This document shows positions 1 through 6,229 of a stretch of 9,736 nt of DNA, piece by piece. Under the pieces are notes generated by a model. It searched no databases. It saw only the letters and a list, made by a program, of their open reading frames with translations, and had not been told where the DNA came from. Every line of letters begins with the position of its first letter. The first letter of the stretch is position 1. Made by a program: the position numbers and the translations under genes. This stretch comes from Paratractidigestivibacter sp963640745 (GTDB taxonomy: Bacteria > Actinomycetota > Coriobacteriia > Coriobacteriales > Atopobiaceae), in NCBI GenBank assembly GCA_963640745.1, contig CAVIBB010000083.1, positions 1 to 9,736 of the forward strand, given 5' to 3'.

Positions 1-1033
1 CCGGAGGCGGCTCGGGGTTCGCGGTCTGCGCGTGTGTCGCAGCCTCGATGAGCGGCTCGTGGTCGCGCGGCACGCCAAACGTGTCCAGCAGCCGGCTGAA
101 CTCGCGATCGTTCGCCACCGTTTCCGGCGAGAAACGCACGACGGCCGAGGCCGCGGCGGTGAGCCGCGACTCGCGGATCCTCTCGGCACGGCGCACGCGC
201 TCGGCCGAGCGCCCGCCCGTCATCGCGGGATTCACATACTTCTCGCCGCCATCGAGCTCACCGACGATCACGCGGCCGTCGTCCGTCCGCCAGCAAAAAT
301 CGACGAAGAAGGACCCGCCGCCTACGGGGTCGCGAAACTCCGCCTGAAGGTCCGGCGCCGTAAAGCCGAGCTCCCACATGGCCGCCCGCGCAATGGATTC
401 CCCGCCGCTGCCCGACCTGCCGTCGGCGAACTCCAGCGTCCGGCGCGCCTGCCGAATCCCACGATACCCCGTATTTTTCTCGTCAAAATAGGCCCTGAGC
501 TCTTCTTTATTGATCAAACCAAGCCGCAGCGCGGAGTCGACGAGTGCGCATCCGTCGCGGAAACTCATCCTCCGCAGGCAGTCGAACACCGTGCGCGACA
601 CCGAAGTGACAAACACGCCCGACGCGTAGGACGCCACCTCGGTATCGATATCGGTATGCCGCGTGCGGACCTTCCCTCCGTGGTAGCGCCGTGCGCCCGT
701 CGCGCAGGCGACTTCGACCGCGTCGAGCAGGCCGTAAGAAACCGAGAGCCCGTGCGCCACCGCCGCCGAGACACCGCAGAAGTACCAGTCGCCGTGAATG
801 CCGCCGAGCGCGCGCATCTGCGCGAGATGGCGCTCGGCAGGGTTGAGCGAGTCCCAAAAATCGGCGCGAGCATAGAGGCCGGGCATCGGCGATACGATCT
901 TCTCGCCGGCGGCGATTCTTGCGCGAAGGTCTTTGCGCACCGCATCGGAATAGGCCCACACGCACGAGCCGCGGGCCTCTTCCTCCTCGAAGGTGATCCG
1001 CACCTGTTCATTCACGTCACGCCGCAACCGCAT
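1..1033 (-). CDS. AbiEi-antitoxin-like protein with nuclease-like C-terminal domain (partial, 3' end missing)
   Basis: One open frame runs from ATG at 1033 to the left edge, 344 codons without a stop. The C-terminus lies outside the window. The first ~60 residues resemble the winged-helix start of type IV toxin-antitoxin AbiEi proteins, ending in a PGLYARADF stretch. The middle part (about 85-190) contains the SAAVAHGL-type AbiEi segment. From about residue 205 the pattern resembles DUF559/Vsr-like PD-(D/E)XK nucleases: GSGGESIARA, then FFVDFCW, then VIVGELDGGEKY, with candidate acidic and Lys residues. Such proteins often stand alone in actinobacterial genomes without an AbiEii toxin; no toxin gene is visible here. 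The start is uncertain: ATG 1033 has only a G-rich stretch upstream, and GTG at 1015 in the same frame is an alternative. Family assignment comes from motif memory. Nuclease activity and an antiphage role are inference. Confidence 0.7.
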   Translation of the reverse strand, partial: MRLRRDVNEQVRITFEEEEARGSCVWAYSDAVRKDLRARIAAGEKIVSPMPGLYARADFWDSLNPAERHLAQMRALGGIHGDWYFCGVSAAVAHGLSVSYGLLDAVEVACATGARRYHGGKVRTRHTDIDTEVASYASGVFVTSVSRTVFDCLRRMSFRDGCALVDSALRLGLINKEELRAYFDEKNTGYRGIRQARRTLEFADGRSGSGGESIARAAMWELGFTAPDLQAEFRDPVGGGSFFVDFCWRTDDGRVIVGELDGGEKYVNPAMTGGRSAERVRRAERIRESRLTAAASAVVRFSPETVANDREFSRLLDTFGVPRDHEPLIEAATHAQTANPEPPP

Positions 1034-1124
1034 CGCCCCCGCCCCGCCGACATAGGTGAGGGGGATTCTTCCCAGCTCGGGGCTCCAACAATCTTGCGGG
1101 GGACGATTCAGCTTGCTAAGAAAT

Positions 1125-1207
1125 CTGACGGGATTCTGACGGCAGTTGTGGGGCGATTTTGGGCCCGAAACTGCTGCCAGAATCCCGTCAGTGTTTTCAG
1201 GTTGCTA
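1125..1207. repeat. 83-bp palindromic repeat, copy 1
   Basis: This stretch matches 2798..2880 at 81 of 83 positions. It contains two 23-nt arms (1125..1147 and 1169..1191) around a 21-nt loop, and ends in TGTTTTCAGGTTGCTA. Both differences from copy 2 fall in the right arm. One changes a pair to a G·U wobble in plus-strand RNA and the other creates an A·C mismatch, so this copy has a slightly imperfect stem. The last three bases provide the stop codon of the kinase gene (TAG at 1207..1205). It occupies half of the 171-bp space between the kinase and the AbiEi-like gene. It could act as a bidirectional terminator or be a REP/MITE-like mobile repeat. No transposase is nearby. Confidence 0.9.
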
Positions 1208-2680
1208 CACTATCCGGTTATAGAGCTCTTCCGCGCGCCCCTTAAGGGCCACCAGCTTTCCGTGCTTCGCCGGGTCGGGCACATACGTCGTCGAGGTCAG
1301 GCTCCCCGCCACGGCCTCGTACGCCTCCCCCGCCGTCGCGTAAACGCCTTGTCCGACCAGCGCGGATATCAACGCGCCCCTTGCCGTGGACTCCGCGTCC
1401 TCCTGGCGAGCCAGCTCGAAGCCGTAGATGTCCGCCTGCAGCTGGTTAATCTCGGGCGTCTGGGTTAGCCCGCCGCTGATCCTGCCCCGCGTCAACGGCA
1501 CGTAGCGCTCGAAGCTGTCCAGGTTGATGCGGACCTCCGTGAATATGCCGGCCAGAAGCGCATACAGCAGGCTTCCACGCGTAACCGAGAGGTCGAGCCC
1601 CGCGAAAACGCCGTGTGCCCGCGGGTTCCAATCCGGCGTTCCTCTTCCCTGTAAATGCGGGAGAACGAGCGCCGGCTCGCACGCCGCGTGCTCGTCTGCC
1701 ACAATCCTCGCGATGTCGTCGAAGCTCAGGTCGGGGCAGAACTCGCGCCGATACCAATCGAACGCGGAGCAGCACGTGGGCACGCTCGCCTCGAGCGTGT
1801 ACTGGCCGGCGAGCGCCGACGCGTTGCAGACCACGTTGGGAAGAAGCCCCTCGGGAACCTCGTCGACGACCGTCTCGAGGAAGGCACCCGTGCCCGCGAC
1901 GATCGAGACCGACCCCGGCTCGACAACGCCCTGACCCAACGCCCCGCACTGCTGGTCGCCGCCCGCGCTGACCACGGGTGTGCCAGCAGCGAGCCCCGTC
2001 GCTTCCGCAAACGCCGAGCTCACGGCCCCGACCGCGCTGCCGGGGGCAACGATCTCGGACAGTTTGGCTCCAGGCACGCCAAAGATGCCGAGAAGTTCCT
2101 CGTCCCAGCAGCGCCGCCGGATATTCATGAGGTTCGACCGGCTCGCATAGGTCTGGTCGCAGCGCCACTCGCCGGTCATCTGGTGCAGCAGCAGCTCGGG
2201 AATCGTCGCGTAGCGCCGCGTGCGGGCCGCCACCTCGGGAAGCTCGCGCTCGATCCAGCCCATCTTTGCCCCCGAGAAGACCGTGTTGACCTTGGTGCCG
2301 GAAAGCTCAAAGATGCGGTCACTTTGCCGCGCGAGCTCCTCGACCAGGGCCGCGTTGCGCGTGTCTTGCCACATGATGAAAGGAATGAGCGGCTCGCCGG
2401 CCTCGTCGACCGCCGTGATGGACGAGCGCTGCGAGGTCAACGCCACGAGGTCGATGGGGCACGCGGCCTGAGCGGAATAGGACCCCGCCGCCGATGCGCA
2501 TTCAGCGAGCGCAGAGACGAACGACGACGCGTCCTGCTCGACCCGGCCCCCATCCAGGTAGGTCGGCCGGTACGGCACCTGATGGGAGAAAAGCTTCTCG
2601 CCGCGCGGGCCAAACACGATGCCGCGCATGCTCGAGGTCCCAACGTCGATGACCAGAACGTTCACCTTGCTTACGCTCAT
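1205..2680 (-). CDS. FGGY-family carbohydrate kinase, substrate unresolved
   Basis: The 491-residue product has the usual length of FGGY kinases (xylulokinase, glycerol kinase, gluconokinase and relatives), which phosphorylate sugars or polyols with ATP in the cytoplasm. The N-terminal phosphate-binding loop IDVGTSSMRG is at 11-20 and the sugar-side segment MWQDTR at 103-108. The catalytic-base region SAGGDQQ carries Asp242. A second phosphate motif VAGTGAF is at 261-267 and the C-terminal SGGL...NQLQADIYG segment at 402-420. In the family signature near 359-379 the usual Glu of the RAvlEGI stretch is Ala377 (ALLAGI). The start ATG has a strong ribosome binding site 6 nt upstream. The gene stands alone between two palindromic repeats, with no transporter or sugar isomerase beside it, so the substrate cannot be named. 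Xylulokinase- or glycerol-kinase-like annotations are both possible. Confidence 0.9.
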   Translation of the reverse strand: MSVSKVNVLVIDVGTSSMRGIVFGPRGEKLFSHQVPYRPTYLDGGRVEQDASSFVSALAECASAAGSYSAQAACPIDLVALTSQRSSITAVDEAGEPLIPFIMWQDTRNAALVEELARQSDRIFELSGTKVNTVFSGAKMGWIERELPEVAARTRRYATIPELLLHQMTGEWRCDQTYASRSNLMNIRRRCWDEELLGIFGVPGAKLSEIVAPGSAVGAVSSAFAEATGLAAGTPVVSAGGDQQCGALGQGVVEPGSVSIVAGTGAFLETVVDEVPEGLLPNVVCNASALAGQYTLEASVPTCCSAFDWYRREFCPDLSFDDIARIVADEHAACEPALVLPHLQGRGTPDWNPRAHGVFAGLDLSVTRGSLLYALLAGIFTEVRINLDSFERYVPLTRGRISGGLTQTPEINQLQADIYGFELARQEDAESTARGALISALVGQGVYATAGEAYEAVAGSLTSTTYVPDPAKHGKLVALKGRAEELYNRIV

Positions 2681-2686
2681 TACGGT

Positions 2687-2693
2687 CTCCTTC
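2687..2693 (-). promoter_or_regulatory. Ribosome binding site of the FGGY kinase gene
   Basis: On the minus strand the sequence reads GAAGGAG, 6 nt before ATG 2680. It is one of the strongest Shine-Dalgarno sequences in the window and supports that start. A TATATA stretch just upstream (2694..2699) is too close to the start to be trusted as a -10 box. The rest of 2681..2797 shows no convincing promoter, although the kinase probably needs its own, because a hairpin separates it from the operon upstream. Confidence 0.8.
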
Positions 2694-2788
2694 TATATAA
2701 GAGAGGCGCCCGCGCTCGGCACAGGCACCTTCGAGTGATTCTTCCTGGGGGCTATGTTGACATTGGTCGGGATGACGAAGGCAGGAAG

Positions 2789-2873
2789 CTGAAAATGCTG
2801 ACGGGATTCTGACGGCAGTTGTGGGGCGATTTTGGGCCCGAAACTGCCGTCAGAATCCCGTCAGTGTTTTCAG
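2789..2873 (-). terminator. Possible terminator at the end of the electron-transfer operon (palindromic repeat)
   Basis: The extended palindrome starts 45 bp after the ecfT stop codon. A transcript could form a stem of 23 perfect pairs plus 7 outer pairs. On the minus strand the inner stem is followed by CATTTTCAG, so the U-run is only four long and is itself part of the outer stem. This is not a textbook intrinsic terminator. Its position at the operon end and the lack of any other hairpin make a terminating or 3'-end-protecting role plausible. The shape is equally strong on the opposite strand. Confidence 0.4.
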
Positions 2874-2880
2874 GTTGCTA
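2798..2880. repeat. 83-bp palindromic repeat, copy 2
   Basis: This copy has two perfect 23-nt inverted arms (2798..2820 and 2842..2864) around a 21-nt loop containing GGGCCC. Pairing resumes outside a 2-nt mismatch: CTGAAAA at 2789..2795 pairs with TTTTCAG at 2867..2873. It matches 1125..1207 at 81 of 83 positions. It lies between the ecfT stop codon (2919) and the kinase start (2680). Both copies sit directly 3' of a minus-strand gene, in the same orientation. The length, perfect arms and dispersal fit a REP- or MITE-like element. The family identity is unknown to me. Confidence 0.92.
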
Positions 2881-2918
2881 AGGCGGCCGTGCGGCGAGCG
2901 GCAAGAAGCGCGGGCGAC

Positions 2919-3656
2919 CTACAGTGCGACGGTAGCGGCAAGAAGGACCGCAGCGGCCGCGAGAACGGCACGGTCGCGGACGTCGAGACGGTACTCGCGG
3001 ATGCAGGTGCGCGGCTTGTCGGTCGCGCCGTACTCGCGGTTGCGAATGGCGAGCGCGAGGGTCTGCGAACGCCGCAGCGCCCCGGCAAAGAGCGGCACCA
3101 TCACCGGCACGTAGGCGCGGGCGCGGGCCAGCGGCGAAGGCTGGTCAAACCGCGCCAAACGAGCCTCCTGAGCCGCCTTAACGCGATGGAACTCGCCCAG
3201 GACCACGGGCACGAACCGAAGCGTCATGCTCACCGAAAGCGCGAGGTCGTCCACGCGCACGCCGAGGCGCCGAAGGGGCGAGAGGAGCATCGACGCGGCA
3301 TCGGTCAGCTCCGTGGGCGACGTCGTGGCCATGAGGGTCGAGCTGCCAAGAAGCACCAGCGCGAACCTCGCCACCGACTGCAACGCGCCCGCGAGCCCCG
3401 TCGCCGAGAAGACGGTGTTGAACACGAGGACGAAGACCATAAGCCACACAAAAGGCTTAAGCGAGGCCGCCGCGCCGCGGGCGCCGATGCCCGAAGCCGT
3501 GAGCATGGCCACGGCAGCGGCCGCGACCACGCCCAGCCCAAACCAGCCGTCAGCAACAAAAGCCGCGACGAGAAACACCGCCGCGAAGACGACCTTCGTG
3601 CGCGGGTCGAGGGCGTGCGCGAACGTGTCGCGCTGCTGGTAGATGCCGTAGTTCAT
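2919..3656 (-). CDS. ecfT: ECF transporter transmembrane component EcfT
   Basis: The 245-residue membrane protein matches the EcfT (CbiQ-like) family, the scaffold that couples the two ATPases to the substrate-binding S component of energy-coupling factor transporters. The N-terminal HALDPRTKV motif (14-22) is typical. Hydrophobic segments lie near 22-38, 41-56, 68-84, 96-112, 180-193 and 229-245. The cytoplasmic coupling helices are present: AQEAR at 162-166 is a good first Ala-Arg motif. The second reads AIRNREYG (203-210), where the family usually has an A-x-x-x-R-G-Y pattern, so it is somewhat off consensus. The ATG overlaps the stop of the upstream ATPase gene (ATGA), with a GGGAGG stretch before it, which indicates translational coupling. 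It is the last gene of the operon; a large palindrome follows. Confidence 0.9.
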   Translation of the reverse strand: MNYGIYQQRDTFAHALDPRTKVVFAAVFLVAAFVADGWFGLGVVAAAAVAMLTASGIGARGAAASLKPFVWLMVFVLVFNTVFSATGLAGALQSVARFALVLLGSSTLMATTSPTELTDAASMLLSPLRRLGVRVDDLALSVSMTLRFVPVVLGEFHRVKAAQEARLARFDQPSPLARARAYVPVMVPLFAGALRRSQTLALAIRNREYGATDKPRTCIREYRLDVRDRAVLAAAAVLLAATVAL

Positions 3657-4510
3657 CGGTCGGCCACCTCCCCGTCGGCGCCCGGGCGAGCGGCAGGCGC
3701 AAAGCCCGAAGCGGATCCCCGCTTGGCGGCAGCAAGCGCCGCCGCAAGCTCCCGAGGCTCAAGGATTCCAGCCGGCAGCGACACGCCGCGCGAACGCAGG
3801 CGGGCAGCGAGCTCAACCGTCCGCGAAGGCACAAGGCCGGCGTTTCTCAGCGCATCGACGTCGCCCAGCACCGACGGCGCGGGGCCCGTGGTCGCAATCT
3901 CGCCGTCGGCGATTATCGCCACATCGTCCGCAACGGCAGCAAGGACGTCCATGTCGTGCGAGACAATCACGACACCCACCCCCTGCGCCGCGAGGGCGCG
4001 CGCGACGCCGACGAGCCGCTCGGCCTGAGCGGGATCCAGCCCCGCCGTCGGCTCGTCGAGCAGCAGGTAGTCGGGCCGCATAGCCACCATGTCGGCAATG
4101 GCGATGCGGCGCTTCTCTCCCCCGGAGCACCGCAGCGGGTTGCGCTCGAGGAACGCCTCGTCCGCCTTGAAGCCAAGAAGCTCAAGCGCTTGGACGGCAC
4201 GCCCGCGCGCCTCTTCTTCGTCCAGTCCCTGGTTGCGAGGGCCGAAGGCAACCTCGTCGGCAATCGTCGCCGCAAAGAGCTGTTGCTCGGGGAGCTGCTG
4301 AACAACGGCGACAAAACCGTCCGCCGCCACCTCGCCCGCGGACGGCGCGAGCGTGCCGGACAGGCATCGGAGCAGGGTTGTCTTGCCGGATCCGGAGCAC
4401 CCGGCCACGCCGAGCACGCGCCCTCGGGCCACCTCGAGCGATACGTTGCGCAGCGCGCTCCCATCCGAGCCGGGGTAAGAGGCGCTTACGCCTCGGCAAG
4501 CCAGCGACAT
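3653..4510 (-). CDS. ecfA: ECF transporter ATP-binding subunit EcfA
   Basis: The 285-residue ABC ATPase has all the key motifs: an A-loop candidate in SASYPG (9-14), Walker A GCSGSGKT (37-44), Q-loop VVQQLPEQQ (69-77), signature CSGGEK (128-133, Cys in place of the usual Leu), Walker B YLLLDE (148-153), D-loop GLDP and the H-loop VSHDMD with His185. The VAFGPRN segment after the Q-loop is typical of ECF ATPases. It should pair with the ATPase half of the upstream fusion protein and with EcfT to power an ECF transporter in the cytoplasmic membrane. The C-terminal ~60 residues after the core are charged and not recognised. ATG 4510 has GAGGAGG 4 nt upstream. The gene overlaps the fusion gene by 25 bp and ecfT by 4 bp. 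Because the partner lacks the H-loop histidine, this subunit probably carries most of the hydrolysis. Confidence 0.92.
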   Translation of the reverse strand: MSLACRGVSASYPGSDGSALRNVSLEVARGRVLGVAGCSGSGKTTLLRCLSGTLAPSAGEVAADGFVAVVQQLPEQQLFAATIADEVAFGPRNQGLDEEEARGRAVQALELLGFKADEAFLERNPLRCSGGEKRRIAIADMVAMRPDYLLLDEPTAGLDPAQAERLVGVARALAAQGVGVVIVSHDMDVLAAVADDVAIIADGEIATTGPAPSVLGDVDALRNAGLVPSRTVELAARLRSRGVSLPAGILEPRELAAALAAAKRGSASGFAPAARPGADGEVADR

Positions 4511-5814
4511 ATCGCCTCCTCAACGCCATCGAGGTCAGACCCATCGTTAACAGCCACGCCGACCTCTCGGAGCGCGGCAGAAAGCCTTGCGGCCGACGGA
4601 AGCGCGATGCCGCAGGATTCCAGCAGCCCCTCTTCGGCCAGTACTTCGGCCGACGAGCCGACAAAGACAATCCGCTCCTCCCGGAACAGCGCGATGCGGT
4701 CGGCGGAAAACGCCTCGTCCATGATCTGCGTCACCTGCACGACGGCGACGCCGCGGGCGCAGAGACGGTCGACAAGGCCCGCGAACGCCGCACGCGCGGC
4801 GGGATCGAGCATGGCCGTCGCCTCGTCGAACACAACGACGCCCGGCGCCATGGCAAGAAGCCCCGCCACGGCGACCCGCTGTTTCTGTCCGCCCGAGAGC
4901 GTCTGGACATCCCGGGCATCCAGCTCGGGAATACCGGCTTCCACCAGCGCTTCATTTACCAGACACAGTATCTCTTCCCGCTCGATGGCGCGGTTCTCCG
5001 GCCCGAAGGCCACGTCGTCGCGAACCACGGGTGCCACGATCTGGCTGTCCGGATCCTGGAAAGAAACGCCGACACGCCGGCCAGCCGTCACGGCCGACGC
5101 GCCGCCGTCGGCCTCCGCCAGCCCCGCAAGCTGAAGCGCGCACGAGGTCTTGCCGCTGCCGTTCGCGCCCACGAAGGCGACGCGTTCGCCCGGCGCGATG
5201 CGGCCGAGCGGCGAGCAGTCGACCACCGGGCGTCCGGCTCCACCGCCGCGGCCGCAACCGGCCTTGCCGGCCCCGCCGCCGCCATCCGCGCCATCATGCT
5301 CAAGGCTCGCGAGCGCCGCCTTCCCCACCGCGCCCGTGACGCCGCCGGTCACGCACGCGGCGACCGCAAGAACAGGCAGGTTCACAAAGACGGACGGCGT
5401 CTGGAGCATCAGGGCAGCCACTCCGAGCTGCCCCGCGTTGTGCAGGATCGCCGCGAGCATGCTCACCGGGACGAGGCCCACGCCGGGCACCGCCGACAAG
5501 GCGGCCATCCCCGTGAACGCGAGCGCCGTTCCGCCGAAGCTGTACGCGAGCATGGTCGGCGAGCCGAAGAGCAGACCCGACGCGAGTACCTTGACCGCCG
5601 CCACGCCCGCGGCCGCCCGCGCGTCCAGGGTAAAAAGGGCCACCGCGACCGCGACGTTGGCGAGACCGAGCTTGACGCCGGGTAAGGCCACGGGCAGCGG
5701 GATCATCGTCTCGAGGTACGAAAGGACGAGCGCCACCGCAGCCAGCAAAGAGCAGCTGGCGAGGCGCTCGACGTCCGGCCCGCGACGTCCGGGCTTCTTG
5801 CCGCATCCGCGCAC
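4486..5814 (-). CDS. Fusion of Gx transporter/EetB-like membrane domain with an ECF-type ATPase
   Basis: One 442-residue frame joins two families that are normally separate. Residues ~15-170 are hydrophobic and match the Gx transporter (heptaprenyl diphosphate synthase component I, HepSI) family. That family is S-component-like and, as I recall, includes EetB of FLEET loci; the key stretch is PGVKLGLAN (45-53). A Gly/Ala-rich linker (~172-195) leads to an ABC ATPase with Walker A GANGSGKT (216-223), Q-loop SFQDPDSQ (251-258), signature LSGGQKQR (306-313), Walker B VVVFDEAT (326-333) and D-loop MLDP (335-338). Two features are odd. The first β-strands and the aromatic A-loop that normally precede Walker A are missing. 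The H-loop histidine is Gln363 (VTQIMDEA, codon CAG). The start is GTG, 1 nt after the stop of the NusG-II gene, with no clear ribosome binding site, so expression is likely coupled. The substrate is unknown. Confidence 0.88.
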   Translation of the reverse strand: MRGCGKKPGRRGPDVERLASCSLLAAVALVLSYLETMIPLPVALPGVKLGLANVAVAVALFTLDARAAAGVAAVKVLASGLLFGSPTMLAYSFGGTALAFTGMAALSAVPGVGLVPVSMLAAILHNAGQLGVAALMLQTPSVFVNLPVLAVAACVTGGVTGAVGKAALASLEHDGADGGGGAGKAGCGRGGGAGRPVVDCSPLGRIAPGERVAFVGANGSGKTSCALQLAGLAEADGGASAVTAGRRVGVSFQDPDSQIVAPVVRDDVAFGPENRAIEREEILCLVNEALVEAGIPELDARDVQTLSGGQKQRVAVAGLLAMAPGVVVFDEATAMLDPAARAAFAGLVDRLCARGVAVVQVTQIMDEAFSADRIALFREERIVFVGSSAEVLAEEGLLESCGIALPSAARLSAALREVGVAVNDGSDLDGVEEAICRWLAEA

Positions 5815-5815
5815 G

Positions 5816-6220
5816 TCAGCGACCGATCACGTCGACGCTGGAGCTTGCGTTCGGGTCCTCGATGTTCACCGTGAGCTTGTGCGGCAGGCAGACGATCTGC
5901 TGGCTCGAGTCGCTTATCCAGCCCTGCTCGACGCAGTCCTGGTTGGGGCAGTCGGCCTCGCGCACGCACACCTTGCCGTCCTTGACCTGCACGATGTTTG
6001 TGCCGGCGCTGGTGGTCACGGTCAGCTCGGCATCCTCGGAAAGCGCCATGCGGTGCTCGCCTCCGTCGGCGTCGCGAATGACCACCTCGGCGCCCGTCTC
6101 GGCAGAGCCGCCCCCGGCCAGAACCCGCGTCGCGACAAACGCGCCCACGGCCACCACGGCGATGAGCACGATCATCGCGATGTTCAACCTGCGGTTCGAG
6201 GCCGCCGCCTTTCTTGCCAC
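5816..6220 (-). CDS. NusG domain II-containing protein (EetA-like)
   Basis: The 134-residue protein has an N-terminal basic stretch and one membrane anchor (about 13-35), then an extracytoplasmic NusG_II domain. The hallmark pattern is clear: NIVQVKDGKV (75-84), then DCPNQDCV (90-97), GWIS (100-103) and IVCLPHKL (109-116). Cys85, Cys91, Cys96 and Cys111 could form disulfides or bind a cofactor. Proteins of this type commonly neighbour Gx transporter genes and ApbE, as in FLEET loci, where I recall the counterpart as EetA; its biochemical role is not established. The start is GTG 6220 with AGGGGG 5 nt upstream, overlapping the apbE stop codon. It lies 9 bp after apbE and 1 bp before the fusion gene. 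Confidence 0.87.
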   Translation of the reverse strand: MARKAAASNRRLNIAMIVLIAVVAVGAFVATRVLAGGGSAETGAEVVIRDADGGEHRMALSEDAELTVTTSAGTNIVQVKDGKVCVREADCPNQDCVEQGWISDSSQQIVCLPHKLTVNIEDPNASSSVDVIGR

Positions 6221-6229
6221 GGCAACCCC

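Noticed and set aside
507..1011. Two minus-strand frames of ~150 codons inside the AbiEi-like gene
   Set aside because: They are out of frame with the uninterrupted 344-codon frame that carries the domain motifs; their translations are Arg/Ser/Ala-rich.
32..1468. 478-codon open frame on the plus strand
   Set aside because: It is antisense to the AbiEi-like gene, crosses repeat copy 1 and enters the kinase gene. The composition is Arg/Pro/His-rich and no motif is seen.
2694..2699. TATATA as a -10 box for the kinase
   Set aside because: It directly abuts the ribosome binding site, so transcription would start inside it, and no -35 element is spaced correctly upstream.
1125..2880. A CRISPR-like or composite-transposon interpretation of the two repeats
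   Set aside because: There are only two copies 1.67 kb apart with an ordinary metabolic gene between them, no regular spacers, no cas genes and no transposase.
1655..5685. Several overlapping plus-strand frames of 380-435 codons (1655..2812, 2832..4028, 3956..5134, 4378..5685)
   Set aside because: All are complements of well-supported minus-strand genes and overlap each other; none shows a recognisable domain or ribosome binding site.
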